NCBI GenBank assembly: GCA_025175895.1
Contig: CM045990.1
Coordinates: 1,488,001 to 1,552,000 of the forward strand
Direction: 5' to 3'
Source of the DNA: Wurfbainia villosa
Lineage: Eukaryota > Streptophyta > Magnoliopsida > Zingiberales > Zingiberaceae
DNA length: 64,000 nt
Shown: piece after piece, positions 21,032-31,419 of the stretch
How the letters are laid out: every line of letters starts with the position of its first letter
How positions within the stretch are numbered: the stretch's first letter is position 1
Notes under the pieces: model-generated
What the model was told of the DNA's origin: nothing
Databases searched by the model: none
What the model saw: the letters and a program-made list of their open reading frames with translations, nothing else
Program-made: the position numbers and the translations under genes

Positions 21032-22668
21032 ATGGATTTTGAAGATGGATTTGGACGTGATGTTCGATTTCCACCACCCTATGGATTTGGAGTATTTGCG
21101 CAATGGAAGACGATGACTGAATTCTTCTTCCAAATGAACATAGAGGAGTGGTTTGCACTAACCGAAGGGTTCGAGACTCCAACGGAAAAAAAGGGACGAG
21201 CTCTAGATCGGAGTAAATGGACTGAGGGGGAAGTCCAAAGATTTGAGGCAAATGAGAAGGTATTGAATATTTTAGTTAATTTAATACCTAACAATGTTTT
21301 GTGTGAATTAGGGAACTTTATGGATGCAAAAGAATTATGGGAAAAGCTTGCTAAGCTCAATGGTGAAACTTCCATGATTCAAGAAGATGAGGAAAAATCT
21401 GAAGGTTTGGAATGTTCATCGTCTCAAGTGAGTAAAGATCCGGAAGATGATAATTGTTCACCATCTGAAGAGGAAATTATGGAAACCTCCATGCCAAGGA
21501 TTGAGGGGGAGGTTAAATCTTCAACCCCGGAGGAAGAGCAAGAGAAGCCTTCTACCTCGGAGAGAAATGAAGAAGGAGTCCAAAAGTCTCCAATCACTCA
21601 AGAAGGTAACTTAAATTCAATTGTTATGGATAAAAGTAATATAACATGTTTTGAGTGTAGGGAAGTAGGGCACTATAAGAGTAAATGCCCAAAAAGAGTC
21701 AAGAAGGCTCAACCGATACTAAGGGCCAAAGAAAAATCAAAGGAAGTCGGAGCCCAAATTCATAAGAGCAAGGAGCATATAATATGCTTCAAGTGCCACT
21801 GACAGGGACATTAGGAGCCAATGTTCTAGAAGTCACCCATGAGAAGGGCAAAGGAGAGAGTTCAAGTGTAGGGGGAGCTAAGGCAAACCCTAAGGTAATT
21901 TTAAATAATGCTCTTCCTTTACATAATGTTACAAAGCATGCTCATAACTTTAATGCACTTGCTGTTCATCACGATAAAATGCATGTTAAAAACAAGTTTT
22001 ATTGTTTAGGTGCTAAGAATGTAAATTTGACTAAGGATAATGCTAGACTAACTCTACCCAAGGATAGGAGGGTAGAGAACAATAATCTATGCATCAACCC
22101 TAAATGGACTAGACATATGCCTAGAAAGAAGAACATCTCAAGAGTAAATGAAAAATCAAAACTTGAGATATTAGAAAAGGAAAATCAAGCTTTGAGGTCA
22201 AAGCTTGAGAAAATGGAGAAGACCCTTCAGAAAATGAAAAATATGATTAATGGGTCTAATGAACAAAACTTAGGTTCTAGGAGGCAAGGAGCATCTAAGG
22301 ACAAGCAAGGCTTGGGTCACAAGCCTAGGTCCAAGATAGATAAGCCTACCTATCATAGTGTTCCATATAATTATGGAACAAGTTCTAGGTCTAGGAGTAC
22401 CAAGGTCACAAGGGAAGTCATCCCTAGAGTTGACCATGGTAAGTGTCTAGTGGCTAAGGTTTCAATGAAATCTAGGAAAGCCACTAACAAGGTTATACGG
22501 GAAGCAATCTCTAGGGTTAACCTTAACAAGACCAAAATGACCAAGACTTCCAAGTCTAGGAAGGTCATTAGAAAGGTACTAAGGGAAGTTATCCCTAGTG
22601 AGTACTTAGTAAACCCAAGGAGCTCCAATAGGTATTGGGTTCCTAGGAGCGTAATTGATTCACGCTAA
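21032..22668 (+). pseudogene. gag: Gag of element C, frameshifted in the second zinc knuckle
   Basis: It starts MDFEDGFGRDVRFPPPYGFG. The first 257 codons cover the capsid-like region (conserved AKELWEKLAKLNGE), an acidic linker and the first CCHC knuckle at 21647-21688 (CFECREVGHYKSKC). The frame fails at 21800-21802 (TGA within the second knuckle, plus a two-base loss in the GHYRSQC codons just after). It stays open in another frame to 22668, covering the basic region, a coiled-coil-like KLEKMEKTLQKMKNM stretch and the SSNRYWVPRSVIDSR end. Only one small lesion region separates it from an intact Gag. No pol follows. Confidence 0.82.
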
Positions 22669-24098
22669 ATGGGTTAGGTTGTGTCAACCTTGAATGGATG
22701 GGTAGTTAACCCAATCATAGCAAAGTTGACACTTTAGGTCATTTCCAAGGTTTTGGATACTTTGTAATTAAGGTTGATTTTAAATCCTAAAAGTGTTTAG
22801 GATATGCCAATAAATTGTATGGAAGTTGAAAAATTTGATCAAATTGGCACAATGAGGTTTTAGAGGTCATGGTGTGCCATTTTGAATTTTTGGCACACTT
22901 GGGAGATAACTGGTATATAGCAAAATGAACTTAATTCCAACAAATGGCAACAAATATTAAGAACTTAGGTATTTTCATGGATTTGCATCTTATTTTCCAT
23001 ACCTTGTTTGCTTTGCCATGACATGACAACATATTTACCTTTTATCATATAAAATGTCATGATCATGCTTAGATCTATTGTTTTTAATGTCATGTTAGTA
23101 TTTAGGTTTATGTTACATACCATGATATCATTATTATTGACACATGATTTATTTATGCTATCTTATATTCCATGATCATTTATGCATTTATTAAAATTGA
23201 TTAAGGACAATGGCATGACTTGAAGTCCCATGTATAAGGGAATCAAGTAGAGTTGCCTTAGAAAATGCATGAGGCCTTAGTTTAAGATGAACAAAACCCA
23301 CATCTCACATCAAATTGACATGTATGTGTATTGATACACCCTAGATACATGTGAGATGTTAGGATATGAGTTAAGTTCAAGGTACATAGTTTTTGCATCT
23401 AGATGAACTCAAACTCATCTCAATCATAGGCATAAATCATGAGGAAAGCTAGTATACAAGTCATGTGTACTTAGCCCATAGACCATGATTGAAATTAAGG
23501 TTTTGAAAATATCTAAAAATCATTTTGAAAAACCTTAGTGAAGCCTATCTTTTAATAGAAATTACCATTGAGAAGATTGAAACAAAGTTGGCTCTAAACA
23601 TTGAAAATTTCAATGCTTTTGAACTTTGTATCATTCTTATAATTTAAAGGTTATTTTCATAGAAAACTATTTTCCCCCAATAGTGTTTGGAATAAGTAAT
23701 GTGTGGTTGAAATTTCACGATTTTTTGAATTTTCTAGAATTATTTATGCATTACTGAAGTTGGTCTGAAAATTCGATTTCTGAAATTTCAGAAATCAGTC
23801 GAGGCGCCGCCTCGACTGGAGCTGCTTCCACTCGACTAAAGTCTTTCTTAGTCGACTGTTAGCACTGTTTTGACTTATCAATGTTAGGTTAAGCCATATG
23901 ATCATAACCCTAGGCTAGATAACTACTCCTACACCTCTAATGTGCTTAAACAAGCATTGAAATGGTGAGATTTTCATTGGAAATGAATAGAAGTACAAAT
24001 CAAAATTTAATGGTTGTGAAAGTTCAAATATGAACTTTTATCCTAATTTTCTAGTGTTTAACGTTTCTATTGGCTTAGAAACTCTCCAAGGACATTAT
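22669..24098 (+). other. Element C 3' non-coding interior, first part
   Basis: It has no ORF. It is collinear with A (5792-6037 joined to 14887-15870) and with the parts of D that flank D's second ORF, so C lacks the second-ORF cassette. A small repeat cluster with GTCGAGG/CTCGACTGG lies at 23795-23865. It ends with ATTAT (24094-24098), the left target repeat of H. Confidence 0.65.
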
Positions 24099-24575
24099 TG
24101 TTAGGAATATTGGAATGGCTAGAGGGGGGGTGAATAGCGTCAATGGAATTCTCTCGCGTTTGTTCGTCTCTACAATTTCGTTAGCGCAGCGGAAATAGAA
24201 AAGTAATAACGATAACGAAATACACAACACGCTAACACAATGATATAACGTGGTTCGGAACCACACGGTTCCTACTCCACGGATCGGGTTCGTACGAACC
24301 CTAGCGATGCCACAAACACCACTAATCAATAAACTCCTTCTCGACAACAAGTCGGAGGCGGAGAAACCTCGTACAAATATTTACAACAATAAACAAGTAA
24401 ATACAAGCAAATACAATATGAAATACAAATGCAAGTAAAGGAAAAACACTTTACAAGAGCTTTGGATTACTTGATCTTTGATTGTCTTGAACTAGCTTTG
24501 AAGGATTGGAAAGCACCAACTTCCCCCTTCAATTTCGCTCAAGAAAAATCGCTATCTTTTCCTTCATCACGAGCT

Positions 24576-24584
24576 CCTTATATA
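24576..24584 (-). promoter_or_regulatory. LTR TATA box, element H 3' LTR
   Basis: TATATAAGG on the minus strand; duplicated at 31905-31897 in the 5' LTR. Confidence 0.65.
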
Positions 24585-24604
24585 GCTTCAACCTGTGCTG
24601 GAAA

Positions 24605-24960
24605 AGGTCGATCAGTCGACTGATTGGGACCATCAGTCGACTGATCACACTGTTGCTGTTAGACAACAGTGTAATCCACGCTGGATAAAATCCAACGGCT
24701 AGGACATCAGTCGACTGATCATGACCATCAGTCGACTGATGAGCCATCACTCGACTGCTCGTCTCAGCAGTCGAGTGAGACTCCATTCTGTGGCCGAAAA
24801 TCCGAGCATCAGTCGACTGATCACATGATCGATCGTTGCTCATCATCGATCATACCTACCTGCGTCGACTGCTAGGCCATAACCCGCAGTCAAACCCTAG
24901 TTGACTCGGTCCAGTCAACTGCCACATGGCACCAGTCGACTGGCACACCTCAAACATGAG
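24605..24960. repeat. CAGTCGACTG palindrome array, element H 3' LTR
   Basis: About ten copies, several extended to ATCAGTCGACTGAT (14-base perfect palindrome), lie upstream (minus strand) of the TATA box. Confidence 0.88.
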
Positions 24961-25139
24961 GTTTTAACCCAAGTATGGTTCCCCCATACTTGCTAGACCA
25001 CCCTTAGCCTAGACCTAAGCCTTCTAGCCACCTCCATCAGCCTCACGCCTCTCGGATCCCTCCAAGTCATCCGTGACTTGTTCATCCATCGCGCTAGCCT
25101 TCAGGTGCTTCCATTGGCTATGTCATGCTAACGGTGTCT

Positions 25140-25460
25140 ACACCGCCAAGGCACTTTGGACTTACGCCGCCAAGACTCCGCTTGGACTTTACGCCGCCAA
25201 CCATTGGACTTATGCTGCCAAGACTCCAGCTTGGACTTTACGCCGCCAATATCAAACCCTTGGACTTCTCAAATGCCAAGACTCAAGCTTGGACTTTCCC
25301 TTGCCAACCCATGTTGGACTTTCCATGCCAAGACCATGCTTGGACTTTCCTTGCCAACCCATGTTGGACTTTTCATGCCAAGACCATGCTTGGACTTTCC
25401 CAAATGCCAAGTGTCCAACTTGGACTTTCCATGCCAAGTACCCAAGACTTGGACTTTCCC
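25140..25460. repeat. AGTCCAAG...CTTGGCA minisatellite, element H 3' LTR
   Basis: About ten units of CTTGGACTTT...GCCAAG occur; the same array is at 32467-32790. Long overlapping ORFs in three frames here are by-products of the repeat. Confidence 0.9.
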
Positions 25461-25560
25461 ATGACAATTACATTGTCATATATTTTTGTCGAACATCAAA
25501 ACATCACTCGAGTCAAACTCGAGTCCTGGTCAATCGTGACCTGGGCCGATTGCACCAGCA

Positions 25561-25575
25561 ATCTCCCCCTTTTTG
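25561..25575 (-). other. Polypurine tract, element H
   Basis: ATCTCCCCCTTTTTG on the plus strand is CAAAAAGGGGGAGAT on the minus strand, directly adjoining the 3' LTR. Confidence 0.88.
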
Positions 25576-27287
25576 ATGTTTGACAAAAACCAAACAAATG
25601 ATTGAGTTAGAACACTAACTCAAATCCTTTACCAATTATCCCAAACTGGTAAATACTCTCCAAATATTCTCCCCCAAACATTCTCCCTCTTTTTGACTAA
25701 CATCAAAAAGGTTTTCTCCCCAAGAGGGTCAGTGTCTCATGTCCCAATGAGATCTTACAATCTCCCCCTTGGTCCAAAAATACTTAGGATGCCTACCATC
25801 TTCCTAGTGATAAGTCCAATATCACTCAAGAGAGACAATCCCATTTACTCTCCCAATTTCCAAATTGGGTCTCTCAAAAGTCCCATCAATTTCTCAATTG
25901 ATGTCATATTCTCCCAATAACTTCTCCTCTTCAAGGAGAAAAACACATCCATCATCCCAAGATGGATACCTCCCCCTAAAGGCTTGCTCCCCCTTGACCA
26001 TTGCACCAACAATGTCATTGGGCAGTCCCTAAGCCAATAGGAACTCTAAACCATCAAAATTAAGGTTAGAAATTCAACATTGAACTTTCCAACACCTTAA
26101 CATTGATACAAACCCTAAACAACTCTCCTAATCCATATCCAATGGATTTTCACCCTTTATAATGCTTCCCAAAGCATATCCTAGGGTTAGGAGTGGTTAG
26201 GGACCTTTACCATGGCTGAACACGGGCTAACCAAACTTAGTTTTCCCGAAATCAGCCTTGGCAGTCGACTCGACTACGGCTACGATCGCCACACTCATCA
26301 CCGATCGCCACCAATATATCACCGATCGATAACTGAAATTTCCGAATTTCAGTTATCAGAGTTGAATTTCAGAAAATCATAACTAATTATACGTATATCA
26401 AAAAATCACGAAATTTGGTACGTATAATACTTATAACACATACAATCAGTGAAAAATTTTGGAAAAATATTTTTACCATCGAGATAGGAGATTGATACAA
26501 AATCCAAAAGTGATTGAAAACTTTAAAGTTTAAGCTCACTTTGTATCAATCTTATCAATGGTGATTGCTATCAAAAGATAGGCTTCACCAAGGTTTTTCA
26601 AAATGATTTTAAAATGTTTTTGAAAGCCTATTTTGAACCATAATTTATTGGCTAAATAACATAGCTTGTATATTAGCTTTCCTTATGATTCTTGGTGGTA
26701 ATTAGAATAAGTTTGAGTTCATCTAGATGCACTACCCATGCACCTTGAATCTAACTTATTATCCTAGCATCTCACATGTATCTAGGATGTATAAATACAC
26801 ATACATGTCAATGTGATGTGAGATGTGGGTTTGGATTCACTTTATCTAGGGTTTCATGTATTTCCTAGGCAACCCTACTTGATTCCCTTATGAATAGGAG
26901 TTCAAGTCATGTCATAGTCCTTAAATCAATTTCAACCAATTGCCTTAAATGCATGAATGATTATGACATTAGAATTGATATAAATAAGCATATGCTCATA
27001 ATCATGATGTCATGGCATAAGATGAAATTTAAGAACACATGACATCTAAAATAATCCTAAGCAATAACATGACATGGTATATGATAGGATGCAATTTCAT
27101 GTCATGATATATCAACTTGCATAAGCAATACAATCATACAAGTACTCATCCAAACACACAAGATTTTCATAAACAAAAATTTCATTTAACTTAAAAATTT
27201 TAGTTTTTTACATTCAAAATCGAGATTGGCTATGCTCAATCTCACTACAGAAACTGACAACAAAAGAAAATCTAACATCCTAAATAT
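25576..27287 (-). other. Element H 3' non-coding region
   Basis: There is no ORF. It contains further purine tracts (minus-strand AAGGGGGAG near 25763 and 25990), a degraded palindrome cluster at 26255-26335, and blocks shared with D 39340-40859 and E 992-2023. Confidence 0.65.
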
Positions 27288-28536
27288 CTAATCGTCTGCA
27301 GGAGGTGGCGGTGGAGGAGGCTGTTGACTCAGGGTCCAGGCCCACATCATCTCTAACATATCGAGCTGACACTGCTCGATGCGGCTCTGGGACTCCTCCA
27401 TCCGATCCAGACGTGCGTCGAAGGATGCCTGACCTGCAATAACTCGACGCCCTAGCATCGGCCACGATAGTCACGAAATCGGACTCGGTAGGCCACGATG
27501 ATCATCCGATGGACCCGCCGATGCATTTGTAGGCATCCGATCGTCCTCATCGCGCGTCGTCCTCGTAGTCCTCTGCTGCATCTCGGAGTCGGAGGATGCT
27601 CTGCGTGCCGGTGGTGGTGGTGGGCGCCAACTCCATCTAGTCGAGCCCCATCAGTAGCTTTGCTAACGAAGTTACGAACTAATATCTGATGTACACCTCC
27701 GATAGCTCTCAGAGAACCCCTGTGGATGTTGACGCCTACGAACTCTAACCATGCGGTAATGATATGACCAAAAGGCATATGCACTTTCCCTTGTACAGGG
27801 GAAATGAAATGCACAATGCAGTGGAACATGTTTAATGCAAAGTTAATATCTAACCTATGACGCATGGCGTATAGTAGAAAGAGATGGGGAGGCCGAATCT
27901 TGGCCAGACCCCGAGTGACAATGGGAAGAAAACACCCAACAATGACCTTGTAAAGGACATTGTCAGGTGCAGACAACTCAGTGATAGGAAATAAGTTTTG
28001 GGCTGGTGGACGAGGATAACCAAAAATGTGCTCATGCATGGACTCCATAGAGATATGAGCAAAGGGCTCTGGTAAAGGGAAATCCATGGTAGGGTAACAG
28101 ATAAAAGTGTCATCTGAGGGCTTACACTCGAGAAACTCCTGCAGTATCGCAGGAGTGAACTCTAACTCGCATTTTGCAATGCGAGTAGTGTAAGTAGGTC
28201 CGTCATCCACTTTCTTTAGGTTTTGATAAAATTCCTTAAGAAGGTCGTCGTTAATAGGATGGGTGCATAGGACGACTTTCATGAGACTATAGTATGAAAT
28301 TAACTCCATGACATCACTACAATGATGGTTAAAAAAATCCCTGTCGATGTACCTAACCAACATTGGTTAGTACAATCGAGATTCACCCTCAGGTGGATCG
28401 TTCCTACGGGCTCTCCTATTATGAATGCAATGTATGATATGACATGCAAGGGCAATAATACATGATTAGATAAACCTAAGTTATAACGGAAATGAAAATT
28501 AGGGCTTGGGTAAAAAAATTGTTACTTAGGCGCCAT
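27288..28536 (-). pseudogene. Second ORF of element H: putative plant transposon protein, spliced, one nonsense codon and one frameshift
   Basis: Exon 1 is 11 bases (28536-28526, starting ATGGCG). The intron runs 28525-28416 (110 bases, GT...AG) and exon 2 from 28415. Exon 2 opens with a basic RRNDP-containing stretch, has a TAA at 28369-28367 where the D copy reads CAA, then 229 or so open codons closely matching D (VRYIDRDFF, QNLKKVDDGPTYTTRIAK, LQEFLEC, VIVGCFLPIVTRGLAKIRPPHLF, VQGKVHMPFGHIITAWLE). A frameshift after VRNF (about 27670) scrambles the tail. The true C-terminus, a Met/Glu-rich coiled-coil-like segment ending WTLSQQPPPPPP, is readable to a TAG at 27290-27288. The core resembles the domain Pfam calls a putative plant transposon protein (PF20167, from memory); function unknown. 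Alternative: the env-like ORF of Sireviruses, kept after pol was lost. Confidence 0.72.
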
Positions 28537-28830
28537 TTGAAGGTGTGGCCGGAGAGAAAACTCAGATGTTGCTGGGGGGTCGTCAGAAAACTCACCGGAG
28601 AACTCAGACGCCAGAACCCTAATCGAAACAAAGAAAAATACACCCTAAAACATGTGATTTAGGGCTCAAAACAAGTGAAAAAATGGAAGAGGAGAGGGTT
28701 ATCTATCAAACCTAACACTTTGGCGGTTGGCACGGCCGGAAGACTTGGTCGGAGAAGAAGAGCGATCGGAGAGGAGAAGAAGAAGCTGAAGTCGCATCGC
28801 GTGAAGACGCCGAACCCTAGCGATTCGGCG

Positions 28831-28835
28831 TTATA
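28831..28835 (-). promoter_or_regulatory. Internal TATA box upstream of element H second ORF
   Basis: Minus-strand TTTATAACGC is identical to the site at 37601-37610 in D. It is followed by the same GCTAGGGTTCGG leader start and lies about 300 bases before the ATG. Confidence 0.6.
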
Positions 28836-28844
28836 AAATTGCGA

Positions 28845-29200
28845 TGCAGTCGACTGATGTGGAGCATCAATCGACTGATAGCGGTTTATTACCGGGTTTA
28901 CCGAGCCATCGATCGGCGATCCGATCCGGCGATCGGACAACTTCTTCGAACATTACGTGACGTGCTCGCGATCGATGTTAGCATCGATCGGTGATGTGCA
29001 CATCACTCAACTGCTTGTCGAGCACTCGACTGATGACCCTCGGCCTTGATGAACAGTACCATCAGTCGACTGATGTATCTCATCAGTCGACTGATGTTCA
29101 ATCAGTCGAGTCATGAAGCTAGCACTCGACTGATGATCGTATCGTATCGCTCTACAGTGTTATCAGTCGACTGATAACTGTATCAGTCGACTGATATCTG
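28845..29200. repeat. CAGTCGACTG palindrome array upstream of element H second ORF
   Basis: At least six good copies lie between 29040 and 29200, with one at 28846-28860 and degraded copies between, all upstream (minus strand) of the internal TATA box. D has the equivalent at 37330-37590. Confidence 0.85.
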
Positions 29201-29678
29201 ATTTCCAGTTCTGAAATTCTGAAAATCTCGATTTCTTCATCTAATTGGTTCCATTTTATCATGTTTATCTTGTATATCGAATGTATTGATGTTATACGTA
29301 TATTCATATATTTGTTAATGTATTTTTAATGTTTTATTCCATTTTTGCAAACATTAACATTCAATGATTTCCAAATCCTAACATCTCACCCTTTCTAAGT
29401 GTTAAAATACACAATCAAGGTAAAAGACTTGTTTTGTGAGATGCAATCCATCCTAAACATTCCTTCCATGCAAACATATGGCAAAACATATGAATCATGG
29501 TGAGTACAAGACATCAAGTTGTGTGACACTTGAGTATCGCTCTTGATGTTACTTTTACATGAACTCTTGAAGTGTGCCAACAATCAAAGTTACACACTAT
29601 GATCTCTAAATCTAGATTGTGCCAATTTTGATCATTTTATCAAACTTCTCAATTAGCATTGGCACATCCTAAATCCAC
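29201..29678 (-). other. Element H non-coding spacer between gag and palindrome array
   Basis: It has no supported ORF and is collinear with D 36707-37320. Confidence 0.6.
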
Positions 29679-31351
29679 CTAGCGTGAGTCAATCACGCTC
29701 TTAGGAACCCAAAACTGATTTGAGCTCCTAGGGTTAATTAGGTATTCCTTAGGGATAACCTCCCTAGATACCTTCCTAATGACTTTCCTAGGCTTATTAG
29801 CCTTGGTCATTTTGGTCTTGCCTAGGTTAATCTTAGGAATTGCCTTCCTAACAACCTTCTTAGTGGCCACCCTAGGTTTCTTTGAAACCTTGGCCACTAG
29901 GCACAAACCTTGGTCAACTCTAGGGATGACTTCCCCATTGACCTTGGTCTTTCTAGACCTAGTTAATGTTCCATAGTCAAATGGAACACTATGATAAGTC
30001 ACCTTGGACTTAGGTTTGTGACCCAAACCATTCTTGTCCTTGGTTGACTTTTGACTCTTAGGTCCTAGATGTTGACTTTGACTTCTTGACCTAGGAGTTT
30101 GACCATTAGACCCTTTAAATTGATTTTGCATAATGTTAAGGGTATTTTCAAGTTTTTCAAGCCTTGACCTCAAGACTTGATTTTCTTTTTCTAATTGCCC
30201 AATTTTAGAATTTTGATTTAAACCATGGGCATTGTACTTCCCCTAGTCCATTTAGGGTTAAAACCTAGATGTTCTTGTATTTTCTTAATAGATTTCCTAG
30301 GTATGATTTTTCTAGGGACATTAGTCCCAAATTTCTCCTTATTCTTAAGGTGAACATTCTTAGCTTCTAAACAAATATGTTTGTTATTTCTAGCATGCTC
30401 TTTATTATACATAGCAAAATTGCTAAAATTAGTTATAGCATGCTTTTTAATGTTTAAATTAGACGGAGCATTATTTAAATGTACATTAGGGTTTGCCTTA
30501 GTGGCTCCCCCTACTTGTGATGCTCCTTCTTTGGTCTTTTTGCTTCCCCTAGGACATTGATTCCTATAATGTCCTTTTACATTGCATTTGAAGCATATGA
30601 TGTGCTCCTTGCTCTTGATATTTTGGGAACCGGTGTCCGTTGACTTTTGTTGACTTTTAGGCACCGGAGGAGCTTTCTTGACTTTCTTTGGGCACTTACT
30701 CTTATAATGCCCAAATTTCCTACACTCAAAACACATAATATTATTTTTATTTTGAATTGAGGTGTTTGAGTTACCGATGGTGGTGGAGACCGGAATTGGA
30801 CTTTGGGCTTCTTCATCTTGACCGGATGTCGAAGCTTCTTCTTCTCGATGTTCCAGTATGAAGGTTCTCTCCTCCCCCTCAATCCTTGAGGTGGATGCTT
30901 CTTCCACTTCCTCCACCTCTTCCGACCCGGAAGTTGACTCCTCACTTTCTTGTGAGGATGATGATGATTCTTCTTCGGTCTCCTCCTCTTCCAAGTCTTC
31001 TTGGACCGATTCGGGATTGTCGTGGAACTTGATCAACTTGTTCCACAACTCCTTGGCATCCCTATAGCTTCCTAATCTGGACAAAATATCGTTAGGTATC
31101 AAATCAATCAACATTTTTGTTATCTTAATGGTTGTCTTAAATTTTTCCCGTTGCTCCTCGGTCCATCTCTTCATCTTGAGGATTTCGCCGTTTTCTCCTC
31201 TCGGAGCATCAAAACCTATAGTCACGGCAAACCAATTTTCTATGTTCGTCATTAGAAAATATTCCATCCTACCTTTCCAATATGCGAAATGTTCGCGGTT
31301 GAAGGAAGGTGGAATGTTGACGTCGTCACCCAATTTTTCTTGGAAATCCAT
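29679..31351 (-). pseudogene. gag: Gag of element H, one frameshift
   Basis: The start ATG at 31351 (MDFQEKLGDDVNIPPSF) follows the PBS by about 55 bases and matches the Gag starts in C and D. It is open to 30218, then shifts frame and is open again from 30173 to 29679. Parts: capsid-like region with DLIPNDILSRLGSYRDAKELWNKL (31120-31030), an acidic Glu/Ser linker, CCHC knuckles at 30733-30692 (CFECRKFGHYKSKC) and 30595-30554 (CFKCNVKGHYRNQC), a basic region with the coiled-coil-like RSRLEKLENTL, and the end SSNQFWVPKSVIDSR. An in-frame extension upstream to 31672 runs through the PBS and LTR and is taken as chance. No pol follows. Confidence 0.82.
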
Positions 31352-31405
31352 ATTCTTCCCTCTAGCTTCTTGACTCCGGGTTGTTAATCCGTAGAAGAGC
31401 CCCGG

Positions 31406-31417
31406 GCTCTGATACCA
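31406..31417 (-). other. tRNA-iMet primer binding site, element H
   Basis: GCTCTGATACCA on the plus strand is TGGTATCAGAGC on the minus strand, two bases from the LTR. Confidence 0.92.
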
Positions 31418-31419
31418 CT

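Larger units (their letters stand above)
24099..25560 (-). mobile_element. Element H 3' LTR
   Basis: Read on the minus strand it starts TGCTGGTGCAATC at 25560 and ends CCTAACA at 24099. The minisatellite is at 25140-25460, the palindrome array at 24605-24960, and TATATAAGG at 24584-24576. The flank nearest 24250 carries the GGAACC-type hairpin. Confidence 0.85.

Noticed and set aside
23340..24060. Possible second-ORF remnant in element C
   Set aside because: Read in all frames, no match to the D/H motifs (such as FYQNLKKVDD or GKVHMPFGHI) is visible; the region aligns with non-coding sequence of A and D.
25073..25583. Overlapping ORFs of 167, 152 and 102 residues (repeated at 32399-32924)
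   Set aside because: They translate the CTTGGACTT/GCCAAG minisatellite of H's LTRs in three frames. An uninterrupted tandem repeat gives open frames by composition, with no start context or homologous domain.
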